From Halomonas organivorans (GTDB lineage: Bacteria > Pseudomonadota > Gammaproteobacteria > Pseudomonadales > Halomonadaceae): a DNA stretch of 64,000 nt. The notes beneath the pieces were generated by a model. It was not told the DNA's origin. It saw only the letters and a list, made by a program, of their open reading frames with translations, and ran no database searches. Made by a program: the position numbers and the translations under genes. Of this stretch, positions 31,242-39,505 are shown in pieces. Each line of letters opens with the position of its first letter. The first letter of the stretch is position 1. The stretch lies in contig NZ_JACHXM010000008.1 in NCBI RefSeq assembly GCF_014192055.1, positions 62,001-126,000 on the forward strand, read 5' to 3'.

Positions 31242-32261
31242 ATGAATACTGGCACCGCGCGCCCTGCGCTGGATAGAACTTTCTCCGTCGCGCCGATGAT
31301 GGACTGGACGACCCGGGACTACCGCGCCTTCGCGCGGACGCTGACCCGGCGTGCCCTGCTCTACACCGAGATGGTGACCACCGGCGCCATCCTGCACGGC
31401 AGCCCGCGGGAGCGTTTCCTCGGCTACGATGCCGTCGAACATCCGTTGGCCCTGCAATTGGGCGGAAGCGACGCCGGCGAGTTGGCGGAGTGTGCTGCGA
31501 TCGCCGAGCAATGGGGCTATGACGAGGTCAACCTCAACGTTGGCTGTCCCAGCGACCGCGTCCAGAACAACCTGATCGGCGCCTGCCTGATGGCCCATCC
31601 GGAAAAGGTGGCCGCGGCGGTGTCGGCCATGCGCGAGGCGGTATCGATCCCTGTCACCGTGAAGTGTCGTATCGGCATCGACGACCAGGACGAGGACACC
31701 GACCTGGCCTACTTCATCGAGCGGGTGGCCGATGCCGGCTGCGAGGTATTCATCGTCCACGCACGCAAGGCCTGGCTCGAGGGGCTATCTCCCAAGGAGA
31801 ACCGCGATATTCCGCCGCTCAACTATCCGCGCGTCCACCGGCTGAAGGCCAGCCGTCCGGAGCTGCACATCGGCATCAACGGCGGGATCAAGACCCTGAG
31901 CGAGTGTCAGGCACAGCTCGAGCACGTCGATAGCGTAATGATCGGCCGCGAGGCCTACCAGAATCCCTGGCTGCTGGCCGAGGTGGACCAACGCCTTTAC
32001 GGCGAGCCCGGCCCGGCGGCGAACCGCCACGCCGCCGCCGAAGCCCTGCGTCCCTACATGGCCCGACGCCTCGACGAAGGCGCCAAGCTCAATCACCTGA
32101 CCCGCCACCTGCTCGGCCTCTTCCAGGGCTGTCCCGGCGGGCGCAAGTTCCGTCGCCACCTGTCGGAGAACGCCCACCGGCCGGGCGCGGGCCTGGCGGT
32201 ATTCGACGACGCCCTGGGCCTGGTCCCGGAGCCGGCACCGGATCGGTCCCTGGTCGGCTGA
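31242..32261 (+). CDS. dusA: tRNA-dihydrouridine(20/20a) synthase DusA
   Basis: This 339-residue FMN enzyme reduces U20/U20a in tRNA D-loops. It has FSVAPMMDWTTRDYR, YTEMVTTGAILHG, NLNVGCPSDRVQNN with the catalytic Cys, and HARKAWLEGLSPKENR. The first residues differ from other DusA proteins because the prophage end replaces the native 5' region. Both the ATG at 31242 and an in-frame ATG at 31212 lack a clear ribosome site; the later one gives a more usual length. The body is intact. Confidence 0.95.
   Translation: MNTGTARPALDRTFSVAPMMDWTTRDYRAFARTLTRRALLYTEMVTTGAILHGSPRERFLGYDAVEHPLALQLGGSDAGELAECAAIAEQWGYDEVNLNVGCPSDRVQNNLIGACLMAHPEKVAAAVSAMREAVSIPVTVKCRIGIDDQDEDTDLAYFIERVADAGCEVFIVHARKAWLEGLSPKENRDIPPLNYPRVHRLKASRPELHIGINGGIKTLSECQAQLEHVDSVMIGREAYQNPWLLAEVDQRLYGEPGPAANRHAAAEALRPYMARRLDEGAKLNHLTRHLLGLFQGCPGGRKFRRHLSENAHRPGAGLAVFDDALGLVPEPAPDRSLVG
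31275..31316 (+). other. Probable attachment region (attR side) in the 5' end of dusA
   Basis: The conserved dusA stretch encoding FSVAPMMDWTTR is the known target of dusA-associated integrases, and the integrase gene ends just upstream. The core sequence cannot be delimited because the left junction is outside the window. Confidence 0.5.
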
Positions 32262-32262
32262 C

Positions 32263-33294
32263 TCAGTACAGCGGATCGGGCGGCGGCTCGAGGGTCGACT
32301 GGAAGCTCTCGACGGCATTCTCGGCCTCCTCGATGGCATCGAAGCGGGCGATATGGAACAGCGCTTCGCCCTCGTTGGCCAGCGGCAACCGGCTCATGCC
32401 GATCACGATGCCATCGGCCACGGCCCGCACCTCGCCCTCGGCGTTGCCGAAGGGATCGGCGACCCGCCCCAGCAGCTCTCCCTGGGCCACCCGCGCCCCC
32501 AGCCGGACCTGCGGCCGGAGGATGCCGTCGATGGGCGCCCGCGCCCAGCTCGAGCCATTGGCCACCTCGGCAGCGGGCGGCGAGCGGCGGCGATGCTCGC
32601 CGCTCAGCATGCCCAGCCGGCGCATCACTCGCAGCACGCCGCGCACCCCGGGCGTGATCGCCCACTCATCGAAGCGCAGCGCCTCCCCGGCCTCGTAGGT
32701 CAGCACCGGAATGTCGTGCGTCTCGGCATAGTGGCGCAGGCTGCCTTCGCGCAGGTCGGCATTGAGGATCACGGGGGCCCCGAAGGCATCGGCCATGCGC
32801 TCTGTCTCGCTGCCGGGGCGCAGCTGGGCCCGGATCTGCGGCAGGTTGGTACGATGCAACGCACCGGTGTGCAGGTCGATGACATGGGTCGCCTGATCGA
32901 CGATCTGCTGACGGAAAAGCGCCGCCACGCGACTGCCCAGCGACCCCGACTCGCTACCCGGAAAGCAGCGGTTCAGGTCACGCCGATCGGGCAGGTAACG
33001 GCTGTGTTGCACGAAGCCGAAGACGTTGACGATGGGCACCGCGATCAGGGTGCCCCGCAGCCGCTGAATCTGCCGCGAGCGCAGCAGCCGGCGGACGATC
33101 TCGACGCCGTTGATCTCGTCGCCGTGAATGCCGCCACAGACCAGGATCACCGGCCCCGGCTGACGGCCGTGCACCACCTCCACCGGAATATGCAGGGGCG
33201 CATGCGTATAGAGCCGAGCCACCGGCACATCGATCTGGCTACGTGACCCCGGGGCCACACGCACGCCGGCGAGTTCGAAAGGGGCGCGAGCCAT
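32263..33294 (-). CDS. Succinylglutamate desuccinylase/aspartoacylase family protein
   Basis: This 343-residue zinc hydrolase has GGIHGDEINGVE (His and Glu ligands), RRDLNRCFPG, and VIDLHTG (third ligand), the signature of M14-like deacylases. Halophile relatives include ectoine-related and N-acyl amino acid deacylases, but the substrate is unknown. It ends tail to tail with dusA, 1 base apart. The last part (about 250-330) has a lipoyl-like beta-rich domain (GARVAQGELLGRVADP). Confidence 0.88.
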   Translation of the reverse strand: MARAPFELAGVRVAPGSRSQIDVPVARLYTHAPLHIPVEVVHGRQPGPVILVCGGIHGDEINGVEIVRRLLRSRQIQRLRGTLIAVPIVNVFGFVQHSRYLPDRRDLNRCFPGSESGSLGSRVAALFRQQIVDQATHVIDLHTGALHRTNLPQIRAQLRPGSETERMADAFGAPVILNADLREGSLRHYAETHDIPVLTYEAGEALRFDEWAITPGVRGVLRVMRRLGMLSGEHRRRSPPAAEVANGSSWARAPIDGILRPQVRLGARVAQGELLGRVADPFGNAEGEVRAVADGIVIGMSRLPLANEGEALFHIARFDAIEEAENAVESFQSTLEPPPDPLY

Positions 33295-33373
33295 GCGGCG
33301 ACCTCCTGCTGGAAACGGTATTCACGCATATTCCCGCATCCCGCCGCGCACCACAAGGCATCCCGAACGAGCA

Positions 33374-33393
33374 AGCATTCACTGATGAATGTA
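33374..33393 (+). promoter_or_regulatory. Candidate TetR autoregulatory operator
   Basis: CATTCA-CTGA-TGAATG at 33376-33391 is a perfect inverted repeat in the leader of the TetR gene. Its half-site (ACATTCA-like) resembles the candidate operators at 39476-39497 and 40987-41008 upstream of the efflux genes. Confidence 0.6.
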
Positions 33394-33450
33394 AAGCGAC
33401 GCGCCGCTTAGGTAGAATGGGGGCGCACCCTACCGGAGTCGATCACCACC

Positions 33451-34071
33451 ATGGCCAGACGCACCAAGGCCGAAGCCGAAGCCACCCGAGTCGCCCTGCT
33501 GGATGCCGCCGAAGAGGTCTTCTTCGACAAGGGCGTCGCTCGCACCTCGCTGGAGCAGATCGCCCGCCACGCCGGCATGACCCGTGGCGCCGTCTATTGG
33601 CACTTCCGCAACAAGGCCGATCTGTTTCGCGCCATGCTCGACCGTGTCCGCATGCCGTTCGAAGAGCTGGTAGGAGAAACCGATATCGGCGATGCCACCC
33701 CGCTGGATACCATTCGGCTAGGCTGCCGACAGGGCTTCAAGCGCCTGGAACAGCCGCAGCACCGTCGGGTCCACGCCATCCTGCTGCACCGCTGCGAGTT
33801 CTTCAGCGACATCGACCCCCAGGCCATGCAGGCCGAGATGGCCGGCGAGTGCCTGGACGCCCTGCTTGGCTACTTCACCGCCGCCCGCGACCAGGACCTG
33901 CTGCGCGACGACGTCAGCCCCGAATTGGCCACCCAGCTCCTGCAGGCGGTACTGAGCGGCCTCTTTCACGACTGGCTGCGCGACAGCGAGGCTTTTTCCC
34001 TCCTCGAGCGTGGTTCGCAACTGGTCGACGCCCAGCTGCGCCTGCTCGGCCGGGACGACGCCTCACCCTGA
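33451..34071 (+). CDS. TetR-family repressor of the RND pump (AcrR/TtgR-like)
   Basis: This 206-residue protein begins MARRTKAEAEATRVALLDAAEEVFFDKGVARTSLEQIA, then HAGMTRGAVYWHFRNKADLF, which is the AcrR/TtgR/MexR-type DNA-binding domain (TetR subclass that controls RND pumps). The C-terminal ligand domain fits the same group (HAILLHRCEFF). It lies 0.9 kb from the pump operon and overlaps the next gene tail to tail by 9 bases. Autoregulation is likely from the inverted repeat in its leader. Confidence 0.9.
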   Translation: MARRTKAEAEATRVALLDAAEEVFFDKGVARTSLEQIARHAGMTRGAVYWHFRNKADLFRAMLDRVRMPFEELVGETDIGDATPLDTIRLGCRQGFKRLEQPQHRRVHAILLHRCEFFSDIDPQAMQAEMAGECLDALLGYFTAARDQDLLRDDVSPELATQLLQAVLSGLFHDWLRDSEAFSLLERGSQLVDAQLRLLGRDDASP

Positions 34072-34776
34072 AGGCGTCGAGCCATTGTGGCCACGCTGCC
34101 TCTGGTGGTCGGAGTGGTCGGAGCGCTCGTGACGCTCCAGCAAATGCAGGCGCACCAGCCTTGTTCGCGCATCCAGGTAGTCCTGCTCCAGCACCGACCG
34201 GTAGGCCTCCTGGCCCGCCAGGTACTTGACCAGGATGCGCGTCTCGCCTGCCTGCGGCAGGTTGCCCGCCTTGCCCAGCAGCCTGACCTCTCGACCGGGA
34301 TCGTCATCCAGCACGGCGGTCGCCACCTCGTCATCCACCCGAATGACTCGCACTCGCTCACCGAGCAGGCAGCGGCGCGACAGGTTCGGGTGGCAGTGCA
34401 GACGCCGGTGCAGCCGTCGACAGAGGCCGGCCGCCAGCGGCGAGGCCAGCGCGAAAGCGGCCCAGATGACCCCCACCCCGACGGGAATGCGGAAGAATCC
34501 CAGCGGTAGCCACTGCAGCACCGCCAGCTCGGCGACCAGGGTCAGCGCCGCAGCCAGCACCACCAGCGAGCTCAATGCCACCGAGGCCGGGACGCCGGCG
34601 AATCCCAGCGACACCAGGGCGCTGGCCAGATTGTCATCGCGCAGGCTGTCGTGCTCGAACAGTTCGGTCGGCGCCAGCCGCAGCAGCACCAGCAGCCAAT
34701 AGACGATCAGCAGCGCCAGCAGCACCGTGAAGACGATCAGGGGGAAACTCAGGGCAAGCGAGACAGTGGCGTTCAT
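34063..34776 (-). CDS. Inner membrane protein, YqiJ-like (tentative)
   Basis: This 237-residue protein has several hydrophobic helices in its first 140 residues (SLALSFPLIVFTVLLALLIVYWLL and others) and a soluble C-terminal beta-rich part (GERVRVIRVDDEVATAVLDDD, then GETRILVKYL), an OB-like arrangement as in YqiJ/NfeD-type proteins. The ATG at 34776 has AAGGAG upstream. A role with a flotillin-like partner is known for YqiJ but no partner is here, so the name is tentative. Confidence 0.75.
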   Translation of the reverse strand: MNATVSLALSFPLIVFTVLLALLIVYWLLVLLRLAPTELFEHDSLRDDNLASALVSLGFAGVPASVALSSLVVLAAALTLVAELAVLQWLPLGFFRIPVGVGVIWAAFALASPLAAGLCRRLHRRLHCHPNLSRRCLLGERVRVIRVDDEVATAVLDDDPGREVRLLGKAGNLPQAGETRILVKYLAGQEAYRSVLEQDYLDARTRLVRLHLLERHERSDHSDHQRQRGHNGSTPSG

Positions 34777-34895
34777 GGCGGCTCCTTGGGCCGGCCCGTT
34801 AGCCGGCAAAGCGTTCCGTGGCTTTGCCTTCAGCGTAGCCGAGTGATCCGTGAAAGCGCCGCCACTTTGGTCGCATGCCAGCTCCAGCAACGAAA

Positions 34896-34927
34896 ACGGG
34901 CACCGCCCCTGAGGAGACGGTGCCCGT
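34896..34927 (-). terminator. Terminator after the RND permease gene
   Basis: ACGGGCACCG and CGGTGCCCGT form a perfect 10-bp stem with a 12-base loop. Read on the minus strand it is followed by TTTTC and lies 21 bases past the permease stop. Confidence 0.7.
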
Positions 34928-34947
34928 CGGTCAGGCCACGGCCGTGA

Positions 34948-37900
34948 TCAGGTCGCGTCCTGCTCCAGTGCAGGCCGTTCGGCAGCCTGGTTACCGCGCG
35001 TCTTGCGTCTCAGCCAGTCGGAAACCCCGGCGATCATGGCGTAGAAGGTCGGCACGAAGAGGCTGCCGAGCACCGCCACCGAGGCCATGCCCACCGCCAC
35101 CGTGGTGCCGATATGGTGGCTGCTGGTGTCGCTCGCCCCGGTGGCCATCGCCAACGGCAGCGTGCCGAAGATGAACGCCAGGGAGGTCATGACGATCGGC
35201 CGGAAGCGCAGCTCCGCCGCCGTGATGGCCGCCTCGTGGATGGTCTTGCCCATCTCGCGCCGCTGCAGCTCGGCGAACTCGACGATCAGGATGGCGTTCT
35301 TGGCCGCCAGGCCGACCACCACCAGCATACCGATCTGCACGTAGACGCTGGTATCCAGTCCGCGCAGGGCGATACCACCGATACCGCCCAGGAAGGCGAA
35401 AGGCGTCGCCGTCAGCACCGCCAGCGGCAGCGACCAGCTCTCGTACTGAGCCGCGAGGATCAGGAACACCATCAGCAGGCCAAAGACGATGGCCATGGTC
35501 GCGGCACTGCCCGCCTGGCTCTCCTGGTAGGCGGTCCCGGTCCAGCCCATGCCCCAGCCGTCGCCGAGCGTCTCATTGACGACCTGGTCCATGGCGGCGA
35601 TGGCCTGGCTGGAGCTGTAGCCCGGCGCCGGCCCGCCCTGGAACTGCGCACCGGGATAGACGCCGAAGCGGGTCACCACGGCGGGCGCCGTCTGGCGCTT
35701 GAGGGTCACGAACTCGGACAGCGGAATACGCTCGCCGTCGCCACCACGCACGTAGACGTTGGAGATGTCGTCCGGCGTCTTGCGGAACTCGTCCTCGTTC
35801 TGCAGATAGACTTGGAAGTTGCGGCCCTGATAGCTGAAGAAGTTGACGAAGCCGTTGCCGAAGGTGTTGCCCAGCGTCGAGTTCAACGCCTCCAGCGACA
35901 CGCCGTAGCTCAGCGCCTTCTGCCGATCGATCTCGGCGCGGAAGGACGGCACGTTGACGTTGAAGGTCGTGAACACCTGCTGCAGCACCGGGTTCTGGCC
36001 GGCGGCCTGCATGACCTTCAGCGAAGCCTGATAGAGCTCCTGGGGAGACGCCCCCTCGTAGGACTGCAGGTAGCCGGTGAAACCGCCGGTGGTCGACAGC
36101 CCGATGATCGGCGGCATGTTGAAGGCGATGGCCGAACCGCCCTGGATCTGGGCGCCGAGGCCCATGATCTTGCCGATCAGCTGCGTGGCGGTGAGGTCAC
36201 GCTCGTCCCAGGGCTCCATGTTGACGAAGATGATCCCGCGGGCGGTATTCACCGAGCTGGTCAGCATGTCGTAGCCCGCCACCGCCGAGGAGTACTTCAC
36301 CCCCGGAACTTCCTCGATGGCCGCACTCAGCCGTCCCATGTAGTCACGGGTTCGCGCCAGTGACGCCGAGTCCGGCAGCTGCACGGCCGCCAGCACGATA
36401 CCCTGGTCAGTCTCCGGCACCAGCGTCGAGGGGGTGGTCTGGTAGAGCCACCAGGAACCCGCCCCGACCAGGGCGGTGAACAGCAGTGCCAGCCCCCAGA
36501 AACGCACCAGCTTCTTGACCACCCACATGTAGACCGCGGTGGCTCCGGCGAAGAAGCGGTCGAAGAGCCGCAGCGGCGTACGCACCGCACGCAGGAAGGC
36601 CGACTCGCGACGATGCAGGTCATGCTTGATGAAGATCGCCGACAGCGCCGGGGTAAAGGTCAGTGCCATCAGCGCCGAGAAGCCCACCGACACGGCGATG
36701 GTCAACGCGAACTGCTGATAGATCTGGCCGCTAAAGCCGCCCAGGAAGGCCACCGGCACGAACACCGCCGCCATGATCAGCGAGGTGGCGATGACCGGCC
36801 CGCCGACTTCCTTCATGGCCCGCACGGTGGCCTGAAGGACGGTGATCTCCTCGTCCTCGCCGAGCACCCGCTCGACGTTCTCGACCACCAGGATGGCATC
36901 GTCCACCACGATGCCGATCGACAGCACCAGCGCGAACAGCGTCAGCAGGTTGATCGAGAAGCCGAAGGCGTAAAAGCCGGCGAAGGTGGCCAGTACCGAG
37001 ACCGGCACCACCGACATGGCGATCACCGTGAAGCGCCAGTTCTGCAGGAAGATGAACAGGATGACGCCAACGATCAGGAAGGCCTCGATGAAGGTGTGCA
37101 GCACCGTCTCCACGGAGGCGTCGATGAACTGGGTGGTGTCATAGGGCACCACGTATTCGAGCCCCGGCGGAAAGCGCCCGGCCAGCTCATCCATGGTCGA
37201 CTCGACCGCCCGGGCGGTCTCCAGGGCATTGGCACCCGGCTGCTGGTTGATGATGATCGGCGTCATGGTGCCGCCGTTCAGCCGTGCCTCGACGCCGTAG
37301 AACGAAGCCCCAAGCTCGATGCGCGCCACGTCATCCAGGCGCAGTGCCGAGCCGTCCGGGTTGGTGCGCAGGAAGATGTCCCGGAAGTCGTCGACATTGC
37401 TCAAGCGCCCGCCGGCGGTGATGGTGTAGGTGAAGGCGCGCGGCTCCGACTGCGGCGTAGCCGCCAGGCTGCCCGCCGGCACCTCGGTGTTCTGGGCACG
37501 GATCGCGCTGGCCACCTCGGAGGGCGTCAGGTCGTACTGCGCCAGCTTGTCCGGATCCATCCAGATCCGCATGGCAAAGTCGCCGCCGCCCAGCACCTCG
37601 GCCTCGCCGACCCCCGGCACCTGGCGCAGTTCGTCCAGGATATTGAGGGTCGCGTAGTTCTGCATGTAGGTGCGATCGTAGTCACCCTCGGGAGAGATCA
37701 GCGACACCAGCATCAGAATCGAGCTGGAACGCAGCTCCACCGTCACGCCCTGGTCCTGCACCGCCTCGGGGAGCTGGGACAGCGCCCCCTGCACCCGGTT
37801 GTTGACGTTGATGGTGTTGATATCGCCATCGGTGCCGATGCCGAAGGCCACGGACAGGCTCATCGAGCCGTTGTCGGCGCTGGTCGAGGTCATGTAGAGC

Positions 37901-38130
37901 ATGTCCTCGACGCCGTTGATCGCCTCCGCCAGCGGTGCAGCCACCGTCTGGGCCACGGTCTCGGCATCCGCCCCGGGGAAGGTGGCGTTGACCGAGACCG
38001 TGGGCGGCACCACGCTGGGATACTGCTCGATGGGCAGAATCCGCATGCTCATCAGCCCGACCAGCGTCAGGATGATCGCCAGCACCGAGGCGAAGATCGG
38101 TCGCTTGATGAAGAAATTGGAGAAATTCAT
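34948..38130 (-). CDS. RND multidrug efflux permease (AcrB/MexB-type)
   Basis: This 1060-residue inner membrane proton-driven pump exports drugs, detergents and solvents. It has 12 predicted membrane helices, two large periplasmic loops, and the HAE1 signatures FFIKRPIFASVLAIILTL and the VDDAILVVENVERV region with the conserved Asp pair of TM4. It matches AcrB/MexB in length. Translation is coupled to the adaptor gene (4-base overlap). Confidence 0.96.
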   Translation of the reverse strand: MNFSNFFIKRPIFASVLAIILTLVGLMSMRILPIEQYPSVVPPTVSVNATFPGADAETVAQTVAAPLAEAINGVEDMLYMTSTSADNGSMSLSVAFGIGTDGDINTINVNNRVQGALSQLPEAVQDQGVTVELRSSSILMLVSLISPEGDYDRTYMQNYATLNILDELRQVPGVGEAEVLGGGDFAMRIWMDPDKLAQYDLTPSEVASAIRAQNTEVPAGSLAATPQSEPRAFTYTITAGGRLSNVDDFRDIFLRTNPDGSALRLDDVARIELGASFYGVEARLNGGTMTPIIINQQPGANALETARAVESTMDELAGRFPPGLEYVVPYDTTQFIDASVETVLHTFIEAFLIVGVILFIFLQNWRFTVIAMSVVPVSVLATFAGFYAFGFSINLLTLFALVLSIGIVVDDAILVVENVERVLGEDEEITVLQATVRAMKEVGGPVIATSLIMAAVFVPVAFLGGFSGQIYQQFALTIAVSVGFSALMALTFTPALSAIFIKHDLHRRESAFLRAVRTPLRLFDRFFAGATAVYMWVVKKLVRFWGLALLFTALVGAGSWWLYQTTPSTLVPETDQGIVLAAVQLPDSASLARTRDYMGRLSAAIEEVPGVKYSSAVAGYDMLTSSVNTARGIIFVNMEPWDERDLTATQLIGKIMGLGAQIQGGSAIAFNMPPIIGLSTTGGFTGYLQSYEGASPQELYQASLKVMQAAGQNPVLQQVFTTFNVNVPSFRAEIDRQKALSYGVSLEALNSTLGNTFGNGFVNFFSYQGRNFQVYLQNEDEFRKTPDDISNVYVRGGDGERIPLSEFVTLKRQTAPAVVTRFGVYPGAQFQGGPAPGYSSSQAIAAMDQVVNETLGDGWGMGWTGTAYQESQAGSAATMAIVFGLLMVFLILAAQYESWSLPLAVLTATPFAFLGGIGGIALRGLDTSVYVQIGMLVVVGLAAKNAILIVEFAELQRREMGKTIHEAAITAAELRFRPIVMTSLAFIFGTLPLAMATGASDTSSHHIGTTVAVGMASVAVLGSLFVPTFYAMIAGVSDWLRRKTRGNQAAERPALEQDAT

Positions 38131-39410
38131 TCCGCCGCATCCTCTTCGGCCGGCGCGGCCTGCTCGGCGGCGGCCGCCCCATCATCTCCTTGGCCCTGAC
38201 CCTGGCCCTGGCCCTGGCCCTGGCCCTGGCCACCAGTCTGCGCCGCATCCACCTGGGCGATCAGCGCGGCGGCATCGCCGTCGAAGGGCTGGGCCTGGAT
38301 CGGCGTGCCTGGCTTGAGCCCGGCCGGATCGCCGACCACCACACGCTCGCCCGACTCGACGCCACCGTTCAGGATCTGCCAGGGTCCGGCCAGCTCACCC
38401 AGCTCCACCGGCCGGGCCCGCGCCACGTCATCCTCGTCGAGCACGAATACCTGCGGTCCCATCAGCCCCTGGCTCAGGGCGATCTCGGGTACCGCCAGCA
38501 CCTCGAAGCGCTTCAGGCCTTCCAGCCTCACGCGCACGAACTGACCTGGCAGCACGCGCCCTTCGGGATTGGAAAAGGTCGCCTTGGCCTGGACGGTGCT
38601 GGTGGCCTCATCCACGCGCGAGCCCAGGAAGTCCAGATGGCCCTCGAGGCTTCCCTCGCCCGCCGGCAATTCCAGGCTCGCATCGATGTCGCCGAGAGAC
38701 GCATCGCCGAGCTGACGGCGCAACGCAAAGGCATCCTGCTGGGGCAACTGGAAGCGCACCTCGAGGGGGTCCAGCGGCGTGATGGTGGCCAGTTCGGTGC
38801 CGGAGCTGACCAGGTTGCCCACATTCACCTGGCTCAGGCCGATGGCCCCGCTCACCGGCGCGGTGACATCGGCATAGCCCAGGTCGATGCGCGCACTGGC
38901 CAGGGCGGCCTCGGCCTGGGCCACGCTGGCCCGAGCCACGTTGAGGTCGGCCTGGGCCTGGTCGACCTGCTGGCGGCTCACCGAGTTCTGGCTCAACAGC
39001 TGCTGGAAGCGATTGGCATCGCGGCCGGCCCGGGCGAGCTCGGCCTTGGCACTCTCCAGGTCGGCTTCGCGCTGGGCCACGGTCGCCTGGTAGAGATCCG
39101 GCTCGATGGCATAAAGGCTCTCGCCCTCTTCCACGATGTCGCCGGGTTCGAAGTGACGTGCCTCGAGGAAGCCGGTGACCCGGGCCACCAGAGTCACCTC
39201 GCTCTCGCTGCGAAGCTTGGCCGGATAGGATTTGTCCAGCGGGATGTCCTGACGCGCCAGCGTCGCCACCGGCTTGGGTTGCGGCGGCGCCTGGCCGCCT
39301 TGCGCCGCAGCCTGCTGCTGGGAGGCCTCGTCCTGGCCACAGGCGGACAGCAACAGGCCCGCCGCCAGCGCCAGCAGCCCGGCGCGGCTGCGTTGTAGGG
39401 TCATTTTCAT
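38127..39410 (-). CDS. RND periplasmic adaptor lipoprotein (AcrA/MexA-type)
   Basis: This 427-residue membrane fusion protein has a lipoprotein signal ending LLLSACGQDE (Cys24), barrel-sandwich domain, coiled-coil hairpin (QREADLESAKAELARAGRDANRFQQLL) and beta-barrel. The C-terminus carries a run of seven Gly-Gln pairs encoded by a 6-bp DNA repeat. The ATG at 39410 is chosen over the TTG at 39419. A palindromic operator lies just upstream. Confidence 0.94.
   Translation of the reverse strand: MKMTLQRSRAGLLALAAGLLLSACGQDEASQQQAAAQGGQAPPQPKPVATLARQDIPLDKSYPAKLRSESEVTLVARVTGFLEARHFEPGDIVEEGESLYAIEPDLYQATVAQREADLESAKAELARAGRDANRFQQLLSQNSVSRQQVDQAQADLNVARASVAQAEAALASARIDLGYADVTAPVSGAIGLSQVNVGNLVSSGTELATITPLDPLEVRFQLPQQDAFALRRQLGDASLGDIDASLELPAGEGSLEGHLDFLGSRVDEATSTVQAKATFSNPEGRVLPGQFVRVRLEGLKRFEVLAVPEIALSQGLMGPQVFVLDEDDVARARPVELGELAGPWQILNGGVESGERVVVGDPAGLKPGTPIQAQPFDGDAAALIAQVDAAQTGGQGQGQGQGQGQGQGDDGAAAAEQAAPAEEDAAE
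38190..38232 (-). repeat. Hexanucleotide repeat encoding (Gly-Gln)n in the adaptor gene
   Basis: About seven copies of a GGCCAG-like 6-bp unit (CCCTGG/CTGGCC on the plus strand) encode GQGQGQ. The repeat length keeps the frame, so slippage would change tail length rather than switch the gene off. Confidence 0.8.
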
Positions 39411-39475
39411 GCCTGGCAATCTCGTTAGGGGATCGAACGTCGAAGCGGGTTATCGATCGACAGCGGCGAATCTAA

Positions 39476-39497
39476 ACATACATTCGCGTCTGTACGT
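39476..39497 (-). promoter_or_regulatory. Candidate AcrR-type operator upstream of the adaptor gene
   Basis: A 22-base imperfect palindrome of the form ACxTACAxxCGCGxxTGTAxGT, 66-87 bases before the adaptor start. It resembles the E. coli AcrR operator half-site TACATACATT. Confidence 0.65.
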
Positions 39498-39505
39498 AAG
39501 AAAAA

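Larger units (their letters stand above)
1..31280. mobile_element. P2-like prophage, right-hand part (left end outside window)
   Basis: Gene order V-W-J-I-fibre, FI-FII-E-T-U-D, repressor, early genes with an HUH replication protein, and a tyrosine integrase define a P2-like temperate myophage. Packaging, capsid and lysis genes are not in the window, so they must lie to the left. The right end is placed in the 5' part of dusA, a known target of a family of phage integrases; the exact core cannot be fixed without the left junction. Compared with P2, the integrase is at the far end of the early operon, Ogr is inside the early operon, and three blocks of AT-rich or non-phage cargo are present. 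Confidence 0.93.

Noticed and set aside
31111-31280. tRNA gene as the attachment site
   Set aside because: No cloverleaf or CCA end is visible; the junction is in dusA.
35113-38199. Long plus-strand open frames opposite the RND permease
   Set aside because: They are rich in His, Gln, Asp and Arg as expected from reverse-complement GC-rich coding DNA, and contradict a complete AcrB-type gene.
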